Origin: Meconema thalassinum
Taxonomy: Eukaryota > Arthropoda > Insecta > Orthoptera > Tettigoniidae
Length of the DNA stretch: 64,000 nucleotides
Direction of reading: 5' to 3'
Assembly (NCBI GenBank): GCA_946902985.2
Contig: OX336388.2
Location: forward strand, 1,695,793,978-1,695,857,977
Position numbers and translations under genes: made by a program. Under the pieces are notes generated by a model, which worked only from the letters and a program-made list of their open reading frames with translations, was not told where the DNA came from and did not search any database. Positions 41,320 to 55,740 of this stretch are shown here, one piece after another (positions within the stretch are counted from its first letter, which is position 1; each line of letters opens with the position of its first letter).

Positions 41320-42993
41320 TATGACAAGTAACTGTAATTTCGATACAAATTATGACAGGTAACTGTAACTTCGTTACTAATTATGACAAGTAACAGTACC
41401 TTCGATGCTAATTATGACAGGTAACTGTAACTTCGATACTAATTATGACAAGGAACTGTAATTTCGATACAAATTATGGCAGGTAACTGTAACTTAGTTA
41501 CTAATTATGACAAGTAACTGTAATTTCGATACAAATTATGGCAGGTAACTGTAACTTCGTTACTAATTATGACAAGTCCCTGTAATTTCGATACAAATTA
41601 TGGCAGGTATCTGTAACTTCCATACTAATTATGACAGGTAACAGTAACTTCGATACTAATTATAACAGGAAAGTGTAACATCGTTACTAATTATGACAAG
41701 TAACTGTAATTTCGATACAAATTATGACATGTAACTGTAACTTCGTTACTTATTATGACAAGTAATAGTATCTTCGATGCTAATTATGACAGGAAACTGT
41801 TACTTGGATACTAATTATGACAAGTAACTGTAACTTCGATACTAATGATGACAGGTAACTGTAACTACGTTACTACTTATGACAAGTAACTGTAATTTCG
41901 ATACAAATTATGGCAGGTAACTGTAACTTCGATACTAATTATGACAGGTAACAGTAACTTCGATACTAATTATGACAAGTAACAGTAACTTCGTTACTAA
42001 TTATAACAAGTAACTTTAATTTCGATACAAATTATGGCAGGTAACTGTAACTTCGGTACTAATTATGACAAGTCCCTGTAATTTCGAAACAAATTATGAC
42101 AGGTAACAGTAACTTCGATACTAATTATGACAGGAAAGTGTAACTTCGTTACTAATTATGACAAGTAACTGTAATTTCGATACAAATTATGACAGGTAAC
42201 TGTAACTTCGTTACTAATTATGACAAGTAACAGTACCTTCGATGCTAATTATGACAGGTAACTGTAACTTCGATACTAATTATGACAAGGAACTGTAATT
42301 TCGATACAAATTATGGCAGGTAACTGTAACTTAGTTACTAATTATGACAAGTAACTGTAATTTCGATACAAATTATGGCAGGTAACTGTAACTTCGTTAC
42401 TAATTATGACAAGTCCCTGTAATTTCGATACAAATTATGGCAGGTATCTGTAACTTCCATACTAATTATGACAGGTAACAGTAACTTCGATACTAATTAT
42501 AACAGGAAAGTGTAACATCGTTACTAATTATGACAAGTAACTGTAATTTCGATACAAATTATGACAGGTAACTGTAACTTCGTTACTTATTATGACAAGT
42601 AATAGTATCTTCGATGCTAATTATGACAGGAAACTGTTACTTGGATACTAATTATGACAAGTAACTGTAACTTCGATACTAATGATGACAGGTAACTGTA
42701 ACTACGTTACTACTTATGACAAGTAACTGTAATTTCGATACAAATTATGGCAGGTAACTGTAACTTCGATACTAATTTTGACAGGTAACAGTAACTTCGA
42801 TACAAATTATGACAAGTAACAGTAACTTCGATACTAATTATGACAAGAAACTGTAATTTCGAAACTAATTATGACAGGTAACTGTAACATCGTTACTAAT
42901 TATGACAAGTAACTGTAATTTCGATACAAATTAAGGCAGGTAACTGTAACTTCGATACTAATTATGACAGGTAACTGTAACTTCGATACAAAT
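41320..42993 (+). repeat. 837-bp tandem duplication (27 monomers)
   Basis: CAGTACCTTCGATGC at 41394/42231 and GTCCCTG at 41576/42413 are both 837 bp apart, exactly 27 monomers. The copies stay alike to about 41994/42831. A short GTCCCTG-bearing tract at about 41990-42150 interrupts the first copy before the second begins. Private differences are few (GACATGTAAC near 41728 against GACAGGTAAC; ATTTTGAC near 42776), so the event is recent. Confidence 0.82.
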
Positions 42994-45830
42994 TATGACA
43001 AGTAACTGTAACTTCGATACTATTTATGACAGCTAACTGTTACTTCGATATTAATAATGACAATTAACTCTAACTTCGTTACTAATTATGACAAGTAACT
43101 GTAATTTTCATAAATAAATTATGGCAGGTAACTGTAACTTCGATACTAATTATGACAAGGAACTGTAATTTCGATACAAATTATGGCAGGTAACTGTAAC
43201 TTCGATACTAATTATGACAGGTAGAGTAACTTCGATACTAATTATGACAAGTAACTGTAACTTCGATACTAATTATGACAGGTAACTGTAACATCGTTAC
43301 TAATTATGACAAGTAACTGTAATTTCGATACAAATTATGGCAGGTAATTATAATTTCGATACTAATTATGACAGGTAACAGTAACTTCGATACTAATTAT
43401 GACAAATAACAGTTACTTCGATACTAATTATGACAAGTAACTGTAAATTCGATACTAATTATGACAGGTAACTGTAACTTCGTTACTAATTATGACAAGT
43501 AACAGTAATTTCGATACAAATTGTGGCAGGTAACTGTAACTTCGATACTAATTATGACAGGTAACAGTAACATCGATACTAATTATGACAAGTAACTGTA
43601 ACTTCGATACTTATTATGACAGGTAACTGTAACCTCGTTACTAATTATGACAAGTAACTGTAATTTCGATACAAATTATGGCAGGTAACTGTAACTTCGA
43701 TACTAATTATGACAAGTAACTGTAACTTCGATACTAATTATAATAAGTAACTGTAACTTCGATACTAATTATTACAGGTAATTGTAACTTCGTTACTAAT
43801 TATGACAAGTAACTGTAATTTCGTTACAAATTATGGCAGGTAATTTCGATACTAATTGTGACAGGTAACAGTAACTTCGATACTAATTATGACAAGTAAC
43901 AGTAACTTCGATACTAATTATGACAAGTAACTGTAATTACGATACAAATTATGTCAGGTAACTGTAACTTCGATACTAATTATGACAGGTAACTGTAACT
44001 TCGATACTAATTATGACAAGGAACTGTAATTTCGATACAAATTATGGCAGGTAACTGTAACTTCGTTACTAATTATGACAAGTAACTGTAATTTCGATAC
44101 AAATATTGGCAGGTAACTGTAACTTCGATACTAATTATGTCAGGTATCAGTAACTTCGGTACTAATTATGACAAGTAACTGTAACTTCGTTACTAATTTT
44201 GACAGGTAACTGTAACTTCGTGACTAATTATGACAAGTAACTGTAATTTCGATACAAATTATGGCAGTTAACTGTAACTTCGATACTAATTATGACAGGT
44301 AACAGTAACTTCGATACTAATTATGACAAGTAACTGTAACTTCGATACAAGTTATGACAGGTAACTGTAACATCGATACTAATTATGACAAGAAACTCTA
44401 ACTTCGTTACTAATTATGACAAGTAACTGTAATTTAGATAAAAAATTATGGTGGGTAACTGTAACTTCAATACTAATTATGACAGATAACAGTAACTTCG
44501 ATACTAATTATGACAGGTAACTGTAACTTCGTTACTAATTATAACAAGTAACTTTAATTTCGATGCAAATTATGGCAGGTAACTGTAACTTCGGTACTAA
44601 TTATGACAAGTCCCTGTAATTTCGAAACAAATTATGACAGGTAACAGTAACTTCGATACTAATTATGACAGGAAAGTGTAACATCGTTACTAATTATGAC
44701 AAGTAACTGTAATTTCGATACAAATTATGGCAGGTAATTGTAATTTCGATATTAATTATGACAGGTTACAGTAACTTCGATGCTAATTATGACAAATAAC
44801 AGTTACTTCGATACTAATTATGACAAGTAACTGTAACATCGATATTAATTATGACAGATAACTGTAACTTCGCGACTAATTATGACAAGTAACTGTAATT
44901 TCGATACAAATTATGGCAGGTAACTGTAACTTCGATACTAATTATGACAGGTAACTGTAACTTCGATACTAATTATGACAAGGAACTGTAATTTCGATAC
45001 AAATTATGGCAGGTAACTGTAACTTCGTTACTAATTAGGACAAGTAACTGTAATTTCGATACAAATATTGGCAGGTAACTGTAACTTCGATACTAATTAT
45101 GTCAGGTATCAGTAACTTCGATACTAATTATGACAAGTATCTGTAACTTCGTTACTAATTATGACAGGTAACTGTAACTTCGTGACTAATTATGACAAGT
45201 AACTGTAATTTCGATACAAATTATGGCAGGTAACTGTAACTTCGATACTAATTATGACAGGTAACAGTAACTTCGATACTAATTATGACAAGTAACTGTA
45301 ACATCGATACAAGTTATGACAGGTAACTGTAACTTCGATACTAATTATGACAAGAAACTCTAACTTCGTTACTAATTATGACAAGTAACTGTAATTTAGA
45401 TAAAAAATTATGGTGGGTAACTGTAACTTCAATACTAATTATGACAGATAACAGTAACTTCGATACTAATTATGACAGGTAACTGTAACTTCGTTACTAA
45501 TTATAACAAGTAACTTTAATTTCGATACAAATTATGGCAGGTAACTGTAACTTCGGTACTAATTATGACAAGTCCCTGTAATTTCGAAACAAATTATGAC
45601 AGGTAACAGTAACTTCGATACTTATTATGACAGGAAAGTGTAACTTCGTTACTAATTATGACAAGTAACTGTAATTTCGATACAAATTATGACAGGTAAC
45701 TGTAACTTCGTTACCAATTATGACAAGTAACAGTACCTTCGATGCTAATTATGACAGGAAACTGTAAGTTCGATACTAATTATGACAAGTAACTGTAACT
45801 TCGATACTAATTATGACAGGTAACTGTAAC
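42360..45830 (+). repeat. 3.5-kb block, second copy
   Basis: This is the partner of 36070-39600. It carries the fourth 25-bp monomer (43838) and a two-base loss (GGTAGAGTAAC near 43221, where relatives have GGTAAGAGTAAC). After about 45830 it switches to a CAAGAAACTC / A-tract cassette instead of following the first copy. Confidence 0.8.
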
Positions 45831-46466
45831 GTCGATACTAATTATGACAAGAAACTCTAACTTCGTTACTAATTATGACAAGTAACTGTAATTTAGATAA
45901 AAATTTATGGTGGGTAACTCTAACTTCAATACTAATTATGACAGGTAACAGTAACTTCGATACTAATTATGACAGGTAACTGTAACTTCGTTACTAATTA
46001 TGACAAGTAACTTTAATTTCGATACAAATTAAGGCAGGTAAATGTAACTTCGTTACTAATTATGACAAGTCCCTGTAATTTCGATACAAATTATGGCAGG
46101 TTTCTGTAACATCCATATTAATTATGACAGGTAACAGTAACTTCGATACTAATTATGACAGGAAAGTATAACATCGTTACTAATTATGAAAAGTAACTGT
46201 AATTTCGATACAAATTATGACAGGTAACTGTAACTTCGTTACTTATTATGACAAGTAACAGTACCTTCGATGCTAATTATGACAGGAAACTGTTACTTCG
46301 ATACTAATTATGACAAGTAACTGTAACTTCGATACTAATGATGACAGGTAACTGTAACTACGTTACTACTTATAAAAAGTAACTGTAATTTCGATACAAA
46401 TTAAGGCAGGTAACTGTAACTTCGATACTAATTATGACAGGTAACAGTAACTTCGATACAAATTAT

Positions 46467-47693
46467 GACAAGTAACTGTAATATCGATACTAATTATGAG
46501 AGGTAACTGTTACTTCGATATTAATAATGACAATTAACTCTAACTTCGTTACTAATTATGACAAGTAACTGTAATTTTCATAAAAAAATTATGGCAGGTA
46601 ACTGTAACTTCGATACTAATTATGACAAATAACAGTAACTTCGATACTAATTATGACAAGAAACTGTAATTTCGAAACTAATTATGACAGGTAACTGTAA
46701 CATCGTTACTAATTATGACAAGTAACTGTAATTTCGATACAAATTATGGCAGGTAACTGTAACTTCGATACTAATTATGACAGGTAACAGTAACTTCGAT
46801 ACAAATTATGACAAGTAACTGTAACTTCGATACTAATTATGACAGGTAACTGTTACTTCGATATTAATAATGACAATTAACTCTAACTTCGTTACTATTT
46901 ATGACAAGTAACTGTAATTTTCATAAAAAAATTATGGCAGGTAACTGTAACTTCGATACTAATTATGACAAGGAACTGTAATTTCGATACAAATTATGGC
47001 AGGTAACTGTAACATCGATACTAGTTATGACAGGAAAGAGTAACTTCGATACTAATTATGACAAATAACAGTTACTTCGATACTAATTATGACAAGTAAC
47101 TGTAATTTCGATACTAATTATGAGAGGTAACTGTTACTTCGATATTAATAATGACAATTAACTCTAACTTCGTTACTAATTATGACAAGTAACTGTAATT
47201 TTCATAAAAAAATTATGGCAGGTAACAGTAACTTCGATACTAATTATGACAAGTAACAGTAACTTCGATACTAATTATGACAAGAAACTGTAATTTCGAA
47301 ACTAATTATGACAGGTAACTGTAACATCGTTACTAATTATGACAAGTAACTATAATTTCGATACAAATTATGGCAGGTAACTGTAACTTCGATACTAATT
47401 ATGACAGGTAACAGTAACTTCGATACAAATTATGACAAGTAACTGTAACTTCGATACTAATTATGACAGGTAACTGTTACTTCGATATTAATAATGACAA
47501 TTAACTCTAACTTCGTTACTATTTATGACAAGTAACTGTAATTTTCATAAAAAATTATGGCAGGTAACTGTAACTTCGATACTAATTATGACAAGGAACT
47601 GTAATTTCGATACAAATTATGGCAGGTAACTGTAACATCGATACTAGTTATGACAGGAAAGAGTAACTTCGATACTAATTATGACAAGTAACA
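46467..47693 (+). repeat. About 624-bp tandem duplication (20 monomers)
   Basis: GAGAGGTAACTGTTAC begins at 46498 and 47122 (624 bp). The AAACTGTAATTTCGAAAC monomer is at 46661/47285, and a CATCGATACTAGTT monomer followed by GGAAAGAG is at 47013/47636 (623 bp). The extra four bases over 20 x 31 come from the 33-bp A-tract monomers. The GGAAAGAG variant is not seen outside these two copies. Confidence 0.8.
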
Positions 47694-47849
47694 GTAACTT
47701 CGATACTAATTATGACAAGAAACTGTAATTTCGATACAAATTATGGCAGGTAATTGTAATTTCGATACTAATTATGACAGGTAACAGTAACTTCGATACT
47801 AATTATGACAAATAACAGTTACTTCGATACTAATTATGACAAGTAACTG

Positions 47850-48450
47850 TAATTTCGATACAAATTATGACAGGTAACAGTAATTTCGATATTAATTATG
47901 ACAGGAAAGTGTAACTTCGTTACTAATTATGACAAGTAACTGTAATTTCGATACAAATTATGACAGGCAACTGTAACTTCGTTACCAATTATGACAAGTA
48001 ACAGTACCTTCGATGCTAATTATGACAGGAAACTGTAACTTCGATACTAATTATGACAAGTAACTGTAACTTCGATACTAATTATGACAGGTAACTGTAA
48101 CTTCGTGACTAATTATGACAAGTAACTGTAATTTCGATACAAATTATGGCAGGTAACTGTAACTTCGATACTAATTATGACAGGTAACTGTAACTTCGAT
48201 ACTAATTATGACAAATAACTGTAATTTGGATACAAATTATGGCAGGTAACTGTAACTTCGATACTAATTATGACAGGTAACAGTAACTTCGATACTAATT
48301 ATGACAAGTAACAGTAACTTCGATACTAATTATGACAAGAAACTGTAATTTCGAAACTAATTATGACAGGTAACTGTAACATCGTTACTAATTATGACAA
48401 GTAACTGCAATTTCGATACAAATTATGGCAGGTAACTGTTTCTTCGATAC
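47850..48450 (+). repeat. Alpha fragment
   Basis: The order of monomers (CAGTAATTTCGATATTAATT, GGAAAGTG, GGCAACTG, CAGTACCTTCGATGC, AAATAACTGTAATTTGG, CAAGAAACTG, ACTGCAATTTCG) is that of alpha at about 6120-6700, 12430-13000 and 16035-16600. Flanks on both sides are of other types, so this is about 600 bp of alpha set into a mosaic. Confidence 0.78.
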
Positions 48451-48550
48451 TAATTATGACAGGTAACAGTAACTTCGATACTAATTATGACAAGTAACTG
48501 TAACTTCCATACTAATTATGACAGGTAACAATAACTTCGATACTAATTAT

Positions 48551-48984
48551 GACAAGGAACGGTAATTTCGATACAAATTATGGCAGGTAACTGTAACTTC
48601 GTTACTAATTATGACAAGTAACTGTAATTTCGATACAAATTTTGGCAGGTAACTGTAACTTCGATACTAATTATGTCAGGTAACAGTAACTTCGACACTA
48701 ATTATGACAAGTAACTGTAACTTCGATGCTAATTATGACAAGTAACTGTAACTTCGATACTAATTATGACAAGGAACGGTAATTTCGATACAAATTATGG
48801 CAGGTAACTGTAACTTCGTTACTAATTATGACAAGTAACTGTAATTTCGATACAAATTTTGGCAGGTAACTGTAACTTCGATACTAATTATGTCAGGTAA
48901 CAGTAACTTCGACACTAATTATGACAAGTAACTGTAACTTCGATACTAATTATGACAGGTAACTGTAACTTCGATACTAATTAT
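48551..48984 (+). repeat. 217-bp tandem duplication (7 monomers)
   Basis: The GACAAGGAACGGTAATTTCG monomer begins at 48551 and again at 48768, 217 bp or exactly seven monomers apart. The monomers between (AAATTTTGGC, ATTATGTCAGG, TTCGACACTAATT) are repeated in the same order with no difference that I could see. Confidence 0.82.
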
Positions 48985-51900
48985 GACAAGAAACTCTAAC
49001 TTCGTTACTAATTATGACAAGTAACTGTAATTTAGATAAAAAATTATGGTGGGTAACTCTAACTTCAATACTAATTAAGACAGGTAACAGTAACTTCGAT
49101 ACTAATTATGACAGGTAACAGTAACTTCGATACTAATTATGACAAGTAACAGTAACTTCGTTACTTATTATGACAAGTAACTGTAATTTCGATACAAATT
49201 ATGGCAGGTAACTGTAACTTCGATACTAATTATGACAGGTAACTGTAAATTCGATACAAATTATGACAAGTAACTGTAACTTCGATACTAATTATGACAG
49301 GTAACTGTTTCTTCGATATTAATAATGACAATTAACTCTAACTTCGTTACTAATTATGACAAGTAACTGTAATTTTCATTAAAAAAAATGGCAGGTAACT
49401 GTAACTTCGATACTAATTATGACAAGGAACTGTAATTTCGATACAAATTATGGCAGGTAACTGTAACTTCGATACTAGTTATGACAGGTAAGAGTAACTT
49501 CGATACTAATTATGACAAGTAACTGTAACTTCGATACTAATTATGACAGGTAACTGTAACATCGTTACTAATTATGACAAGTAACTGTAATTTCGATACA
49601 AATTATGGCAGGTAATTGTAATTTCGATACTAATTATGACAGGTAACAGTAACTTCGATACTAATTATGACAAATAACAGTTACTTCGATACTAATTATG
49701 ACAAGTAACTGTAACTTCGATACTAATTATGACAGGTAACTGTAACTTCGTTACTAATTATGACAAGTAACTATAATTTCGATATAAATTGTGGCAGGTA
49801 ACTGTAACTTCGATACTAATTATGACAGGTAACAGTAACATCGATACTAATTATGACAAGTAACTGTAACTTCGATACTTATTATGACAGGTAACTGTAA
49901 CATCGATACTAATTATGACAAGAAACTCTACCTTCGTTACTAAATATGACAAGTAACAGTAATTTTGATAAAAAATTATGGTAGGTAACTGTAACTTCAA
50001 TACTAATTATGACAGGTAACAGTAACTTCGATACTAATTATGACAAGTAACTGTAACTTCGATACTAATTATAATAAGTAACTGTAACTTCGATACTAAT
50101 TATTACAGGTAATTGTAACTTCGTTACTAATTATGACAAGTAACTGTAATTTCGTTACAAATTATGGCAGGTAATTGTAATTTCGATACTAATTGTGACA
50201 GGTAACAGTAACTTCGATACTAATTATGACAAGTAACTGTAACTTCGATACTAATTATAATAAGTAACTGTAACTTCGATACTAATTATTACAGGTAATT
50301 GTAACTTCGTTACTAATTATGACAAGTAACTGTAATTTCGTTACAAATTATGGCAGGTAATTGTAATTTCGATACTAATTGTGACAGGTAACAGTAACTT
50401 CGATACTAATTATGACAAGTAACAGTAACTTCGATACTAATTATGACAAGAAACTGTAATTTCGAAACTAATTATGACAGGAAAGTGTAACTTCGTTACT
50501 AATTATGACAAGTAACTGTAATTTCGATACAAATTATGACAGGTAACTGTAACTTCGTTACTAATTATGACAAGTAACAGTACCTTCGATGCTAATTATG
50601 ACAAGTAACTGTAACTTCGATACTAATTATGACAAGGAACGGTAATTTCGATACAAATTATGGCAGGTAACTGTAACTTCGTTACTAATTATGACAAGTA
50701 ACTGTAATTTCGATACAAATTTTGGCAGGTAACTGTAACTTCGATACTAATTATGTCAGGTAACAGTAACTTCGACACTAATTATGACAAGTAACTGTAA
50801 CTTCGATACTAATTATGACAGGTAACTGTAACTTCGATACTAATTATGACAAGAAACTCTAACTTCGTTACTAATTATGACAAGTAACTGTAATTTAGAT
50901 AAAAAATTATGGTGGGTAACTCTAACTTCAATACTAATTAAGACAGGTAACAGTAACTTCGATACTAATTATGACAGGTAACAGTAACTTCGATACTAAT
51001 TATGACAAGTAACAGTAACTTCGTTACTTATTATGACAAGTAACTGTAATTTCGATACAAATTATGGCAGGTAACTGTAACTTCGATACTAATTATGACA
51101 GGTAACTGTAAATTCGATACAAATTATGACAAGTAACTGTAACTTCGATACTAATTATGACAGGTAACTGTTTCTTCGATATTAATAATGACAATTAACT
51201 CTAACTTCGTTACTAATTATGACAAGTAACTGTAATTTTCATTAAAAAAAAATGGCAGGTAACTGTAACTTCGATACTAATTATGACAAGGAACTGTAAT
51301 TTCGATACAAATTATGGCAGGTAACTGTAACTTCGATACTAGTTATAACAGGTAAGAGTAACTTCGATACTAATTATGACAAGTAACTGTAACTTCGATA
51401 CTAATTATGACAGGTAACTGTAACATCGTTACTAATTATGACAAGTAACTGTAATTTCGATACAAATTATGGCAGGTAATTGTAATTTCGATACTAATTA
51501 TGACAGGTAACAGTAACTTCGATACTAATTATGACAAATAACAGTTACTTCGATACTAATTATGACAAGTAACTGTAACTTCGATACTAATTATGACAGG
51601 TAACTGTAACTTCGTTACTAATTATGACAAGTAACTATAATTTCGATACAAATTGTGGCAGGTAACTGTAACTTCGATACTAATTATGACAGGTAACAGT
51701 AACATCGATACTAATTATGACAAGTAACTGTAACTTCGATACTTATTATGACAGGTAACTGTAACATCGATACTAATTATGACAAGAAACTCTACCTTCG
51801 TTACTAAATATGACAAGTAACAGTAATTTTGATAAAAAATTATGGTAGGTAACTGTAACTTCAATACTAATTATGACAGGTAACAGTAACTTCGATACTA

Positions 51901-52090
51901 ATTATGACAAGTAACTGTAACTTCGATACTAATTATAATAAGTAACTGTAACTTCGATACTAATTATTACAGGTAATTGTAACTTCGTTACTAATTATGA
52001 CAAGTAACTGTAATTTCGTTACAAATTATGGCAGGTAATTGTAATTTCGATACTAATTGTGACAGGTAACAGTAACTTCGATACTAATTA
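48726..52090 (+). repeat. 1,864-bp duplication (about 60 monomers)
   Basis: About 48726-50226 recurs at 50589-52090. TTTAGATAAA at 49031/50894 and GTAACTGTTTCTTCG at 49301/51164 are 1,863 bp apart. After an A-tract of 8 against 9 bases the offset becomes 1,864 bp (CTAGTT near 49475/51339, CATCGATAC at 49901/51765, ATAATAAGTA at 50071/51935). Only isolated substitutions separate the copies, such as ATATAAATTG near 49782 against ATACAAATTG and AGTTATAACAGG near 51341 against AGTTATGACAGG. Confidence 0.85.
50041..50410 (+). repeat. 186-bp tandem duplication (6 monomers)
   Basis: The ATAATAAGTAAC monomer starts at 50071 and 50257, exactly six monomers apart. The following ATTATTACAGG, GGTAATTGTAAC, CGTTACAAATT and CTAATTGTGAC monomers repeat in order. 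The second copy of the 1,864-bp duplication has only one set, so this step came later or was lost there. Its size equals one second-level unit. Confidence 0.82.
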
Positions 52091-52269
52091 TGACAAGGAA
52101 CTGTAATTTCGATACAAATTATGGCAGGTAACTGTAACTTCGTTACTAATTATGACAAGTAACTGTAATTTCGATACAAATATTGGCAGGTAACTGTAAC
52201 TTCGATACTAATTATGTCAGGTATCAGTAACTTCGATACTAATTATGACAAGTAACTGTAACTTCGTTA

Positions 52270-53130
52270 CTAATTATGACAGGTAACTGTAACTTCGTGA
52301 CTAATTATGACAAGTAACTGTAATTTCGATACAAATTTTGGCAGGTAACTGTAACATCGATACTAATTATGACAGGTAACAGTAACTTCGATACTAATTA
52401 TGACAAGTAACTGTAACTTCGACACAAGTTATGACTGGTAACTGTAACTTCGATACTAATTATGACAAGAAACTCTAACTTCGTTACTAATTATGACAAG
52501 TAACTGTAATTTAGATAAAAAAATTATGGTGGGTAACTCTAACTTCAATACTAATTATGACAGGTAACAGTAACTTCGATACTACTTATGACAGGTAACT
52601 GTAACTTCGTTACTAATTATGACAAGTACCTTTAATTTCGATACAAATTATGGCAGGAAACTGTAACTTCGTTACTAATTATGACAAGTCCCTGTAATTT
52701 CGATACAAATTATGGCAGGTATCTGTAACTTCCATACTAATTATGACAGGTAACAGTAACTTAGATACTAATTATGACAGGAAAGTGTAACATCGTTACT
52801 AATTATGACAAGTAACTGTAATTTCGATACAAATTATGACAGGTAACTGTAACTTCGTTACTTATTATGACAAGTAATAGTACCTTCGATGCTAATTATG
52901 ACAGGAAACTGTTACTTGGATACTAATTATGACAAGTAACTGTAACTTCGATACTAATGATGACAGGAACTGTAAATACGTTACTACTTATGACAAGTAA
53001 CTGTAATTTCGATACAAATTATGGCAGGTAACTGTAACTTCGATACTAATTATGACAGGTAACAGTAACTTCGATACTAATTATGACAAGTAACAGTAAC
53101 TTCGATACTAATTATGACAAGAAACTGTAA
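52270..53130 (+). repeat. Block matching 3.0-3.85 kb in alpha copy 1
   Basis: It shares with 3000-3850 the rare monomers AAATTTTGGC, ACAAGTTATGACTGG, ACTACTTATGACAGG, TACCTTTAATTTCG and CAGGAAACTGTAAC, in the same order. Offsets are constant at 49,269-49,270 bp (ATGACTGGTA 3161/52431; GTCCCTG 3419/52688). The shared tract includes the linker before the second copy of the 1,183-bp duplication. So that arrangement either came from here or was copied here. Confidence 0.78.
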
Positions 53131-53879
53131 TTTCGTTACAAATTTTGGCAGGTAACTGTAACTTCGATACTAATTATGTCAGGTAACAGTAACTTCGATA
53201 CTAATTATGACAAGTAACTGTAACTTCGATACTAATTATGACAAGAAACTCTAACTTCGTTACTAATTATGACAAGTAACTGTAATTTAGATAAAAAATT
53301 ATGGTGGGTAACTCTAACTTCAATACTAATTATGACAGGTAACAGTAACTTCGATACTAATTATGACAGGTAACTGTAACTTCGTTACTAATTATGACAA
53401 GTACCTTTAATTTCGATACAAATTATGGCAGGTAACTGTAACTTCGTTACTAATTATGACAAGTCCCTGTAATTTCGATACAAATTATGGCAGGTATCTG
53501 TAACTTCCATACTAATTATGACAGGTAACAGTAACTTCGATACTAATTATGACAGGAAAGTGTAACATCGTTACTAATTATGACAAGTAACTGTAATTTC
53601 GATACAAATTATGACAGATAACTGTAACTTCGTTACTTATTATGACAAGTAATAGTATCTTCGATGCTAATTATGACAGGAAACTGTTACTTGGATACTA
53701 ATTATGACAAGTAACTGTAACTTCGATACTAATGATGACAGGTAACTGTAACTACGATACTACGTATGACAAGTAACTGTAATTTCGATACAAATTATGG
53801 CAGGTAACTGTAAATTCGATACTAATTATGACAGGTAACAGTAACTTCGATACTAATTATGACAGGCAACTGTAACTTC

Positions 53880-55740
53880 GTTACTAATTATGACAAGTAA
53901 CTGTAATTTCGATACAAATTGTGGCAGGTAACTGTAACTTCGATACTAATTATGACAGGTAACAGTAACATCGATGCTAATTATTACAAGTAACTGTAAC
54001 TTCGACACTTATTATGACAGGTAACTGTAACCTCGTTACTAATTATGACAAGTAAATGTAATTTCGTTACAAATTATGGCAGGTAATTGTAATTTCGATA
54101 CTAATTATGACAGGTAACAGTATTTTCGATACTAATTATGACAAGTAACTATAACTTCGATACAAATTAAGACAGGTTACTGTAACATCGATACTAATTA
54201 TGACAAGAAACTCTACCTTCGTTACTAAATATGACAAGTAACAGTAATTTTGATAAAAAATTATGGTAGGTAACTGTAACTTCAATACTAATTAGGAAAG
54301 GTAACAGTAACTTCGATACTAATTATGACAGGTAACTGTAACTTCGATACTAATTATAATAAGTAACTGTAACTTCGACACTTATTATGACAGGTAACTG
54401 TAACCTCGTTACTAATTATGACAAGTAACTGTAATTTCGTTACAAATTATGGCAGGTAATTGTAATTTCGATACTAATTGTGACAGGTAACAGTAACTTC
54501 GATACTAATTATGACAAGTAACAGTAACTTCGATACTAATTATGACAAGTAACTGTAACTTCGATACTAATTATGACAGGTAACTGTAACTTCGTGACTA
54601 ATTATGACAAGTAACTCTAATTTCGATACAAATTATGGCAGGTAACTGTAACTTCGATACTAATTATGACAGGTAACTGTAACTTCGATACTAATTATGA
54701 CAAGTAACTGTAACTTCGTTACTAATTATGACAGGTAACTGTAACTTCGTGACTAATTATGACAAGTAACTGTAATTTCGAAACAAATTATGGCAGGTAA
54801 CTGTAACTTCGATACTAATTATGACAGGTAACAGTAACTTCGACGCTAATTATGACAAGTAACTATAACTTCGATACATGTTATGACAGGTAACTGTAAC
54901 TTCGATACTAATTATGACAAGAAACTCTAACTTCGTTACTAATTATGACAAGTAACTGTAATTTAGATAAAAAATTATGGTGGGAAACTGTAACTTCAAT
55001 ACTAATTATGACAGATAACAGTAACTTCGATTCTAATTATGACAGGTAACTGTAACTTCATTACTAATTATAACAAGTAACTTTAATTTCGATACAAATT
55101 ATGGCAGGTAACTGTAACTTCGGTATTAATTATGACAAGTCCCTGTAATTTCGATACAAATTATGACAGGTAACAGTAATTTCGATATTAATTATGACAG
55201 GAAAGTGTAACTTCGTTACTAATTATGACAAGTAACTGTAATTTCGATACAAATTATGACAGGCAACTGTAACTTCGTTACCAATTATGACAAGTAACAG
55301 TACCTTCGATGCTAATTATGACAGGAAACTGTAACTTCGATACTAATTATGACAAGTAACTGTAACTTCGATACTAATTATGACAGGTAAATGTAACTTC
55401 GTGAATAATTATGACAAGTAACTGTAATTTCGATACAAATTATGGCAGGTAACTGTAACTTCGATACTAATTATGACAGGTAACTGTAACTTCGATACTA
55501 ATTATGACAAATAACTGTAATTTGGATACAAATTATGGCAGGTAACTGTAACATCGATACTAATTATGACAGGTAACAGTAACTTCGATACTAATTATGA
55601 CAAGTAACAGTAACTTCGATACTAATTATGACAAGAAACTGTAATTTCGAAACTAATTATGACAGGTAACTGTAACATCGTTACTAATTATGACAAGTAA
55701 CTGCAATTTCGATACAAATTATGGCAGGTAACTGTTACAT
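53880..55740 (+). repeat. Partial alpha copy (fifth)
   Basis: It begins with an AATTGTGGCAGG monomer at about 53897, as alpha does. It contains the GATACATGTT monomer (54872) followed 267 bp later by GTCCCTG (55139), the spacing found in copies 1-4 (for example 5822/6089). It lacks the five-monomer run containing CAAGGAACTG, AAATATTGG and GTATCAG near 54690 (155 bp). It passes into beta at about 55740. Confidence 0.82.
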
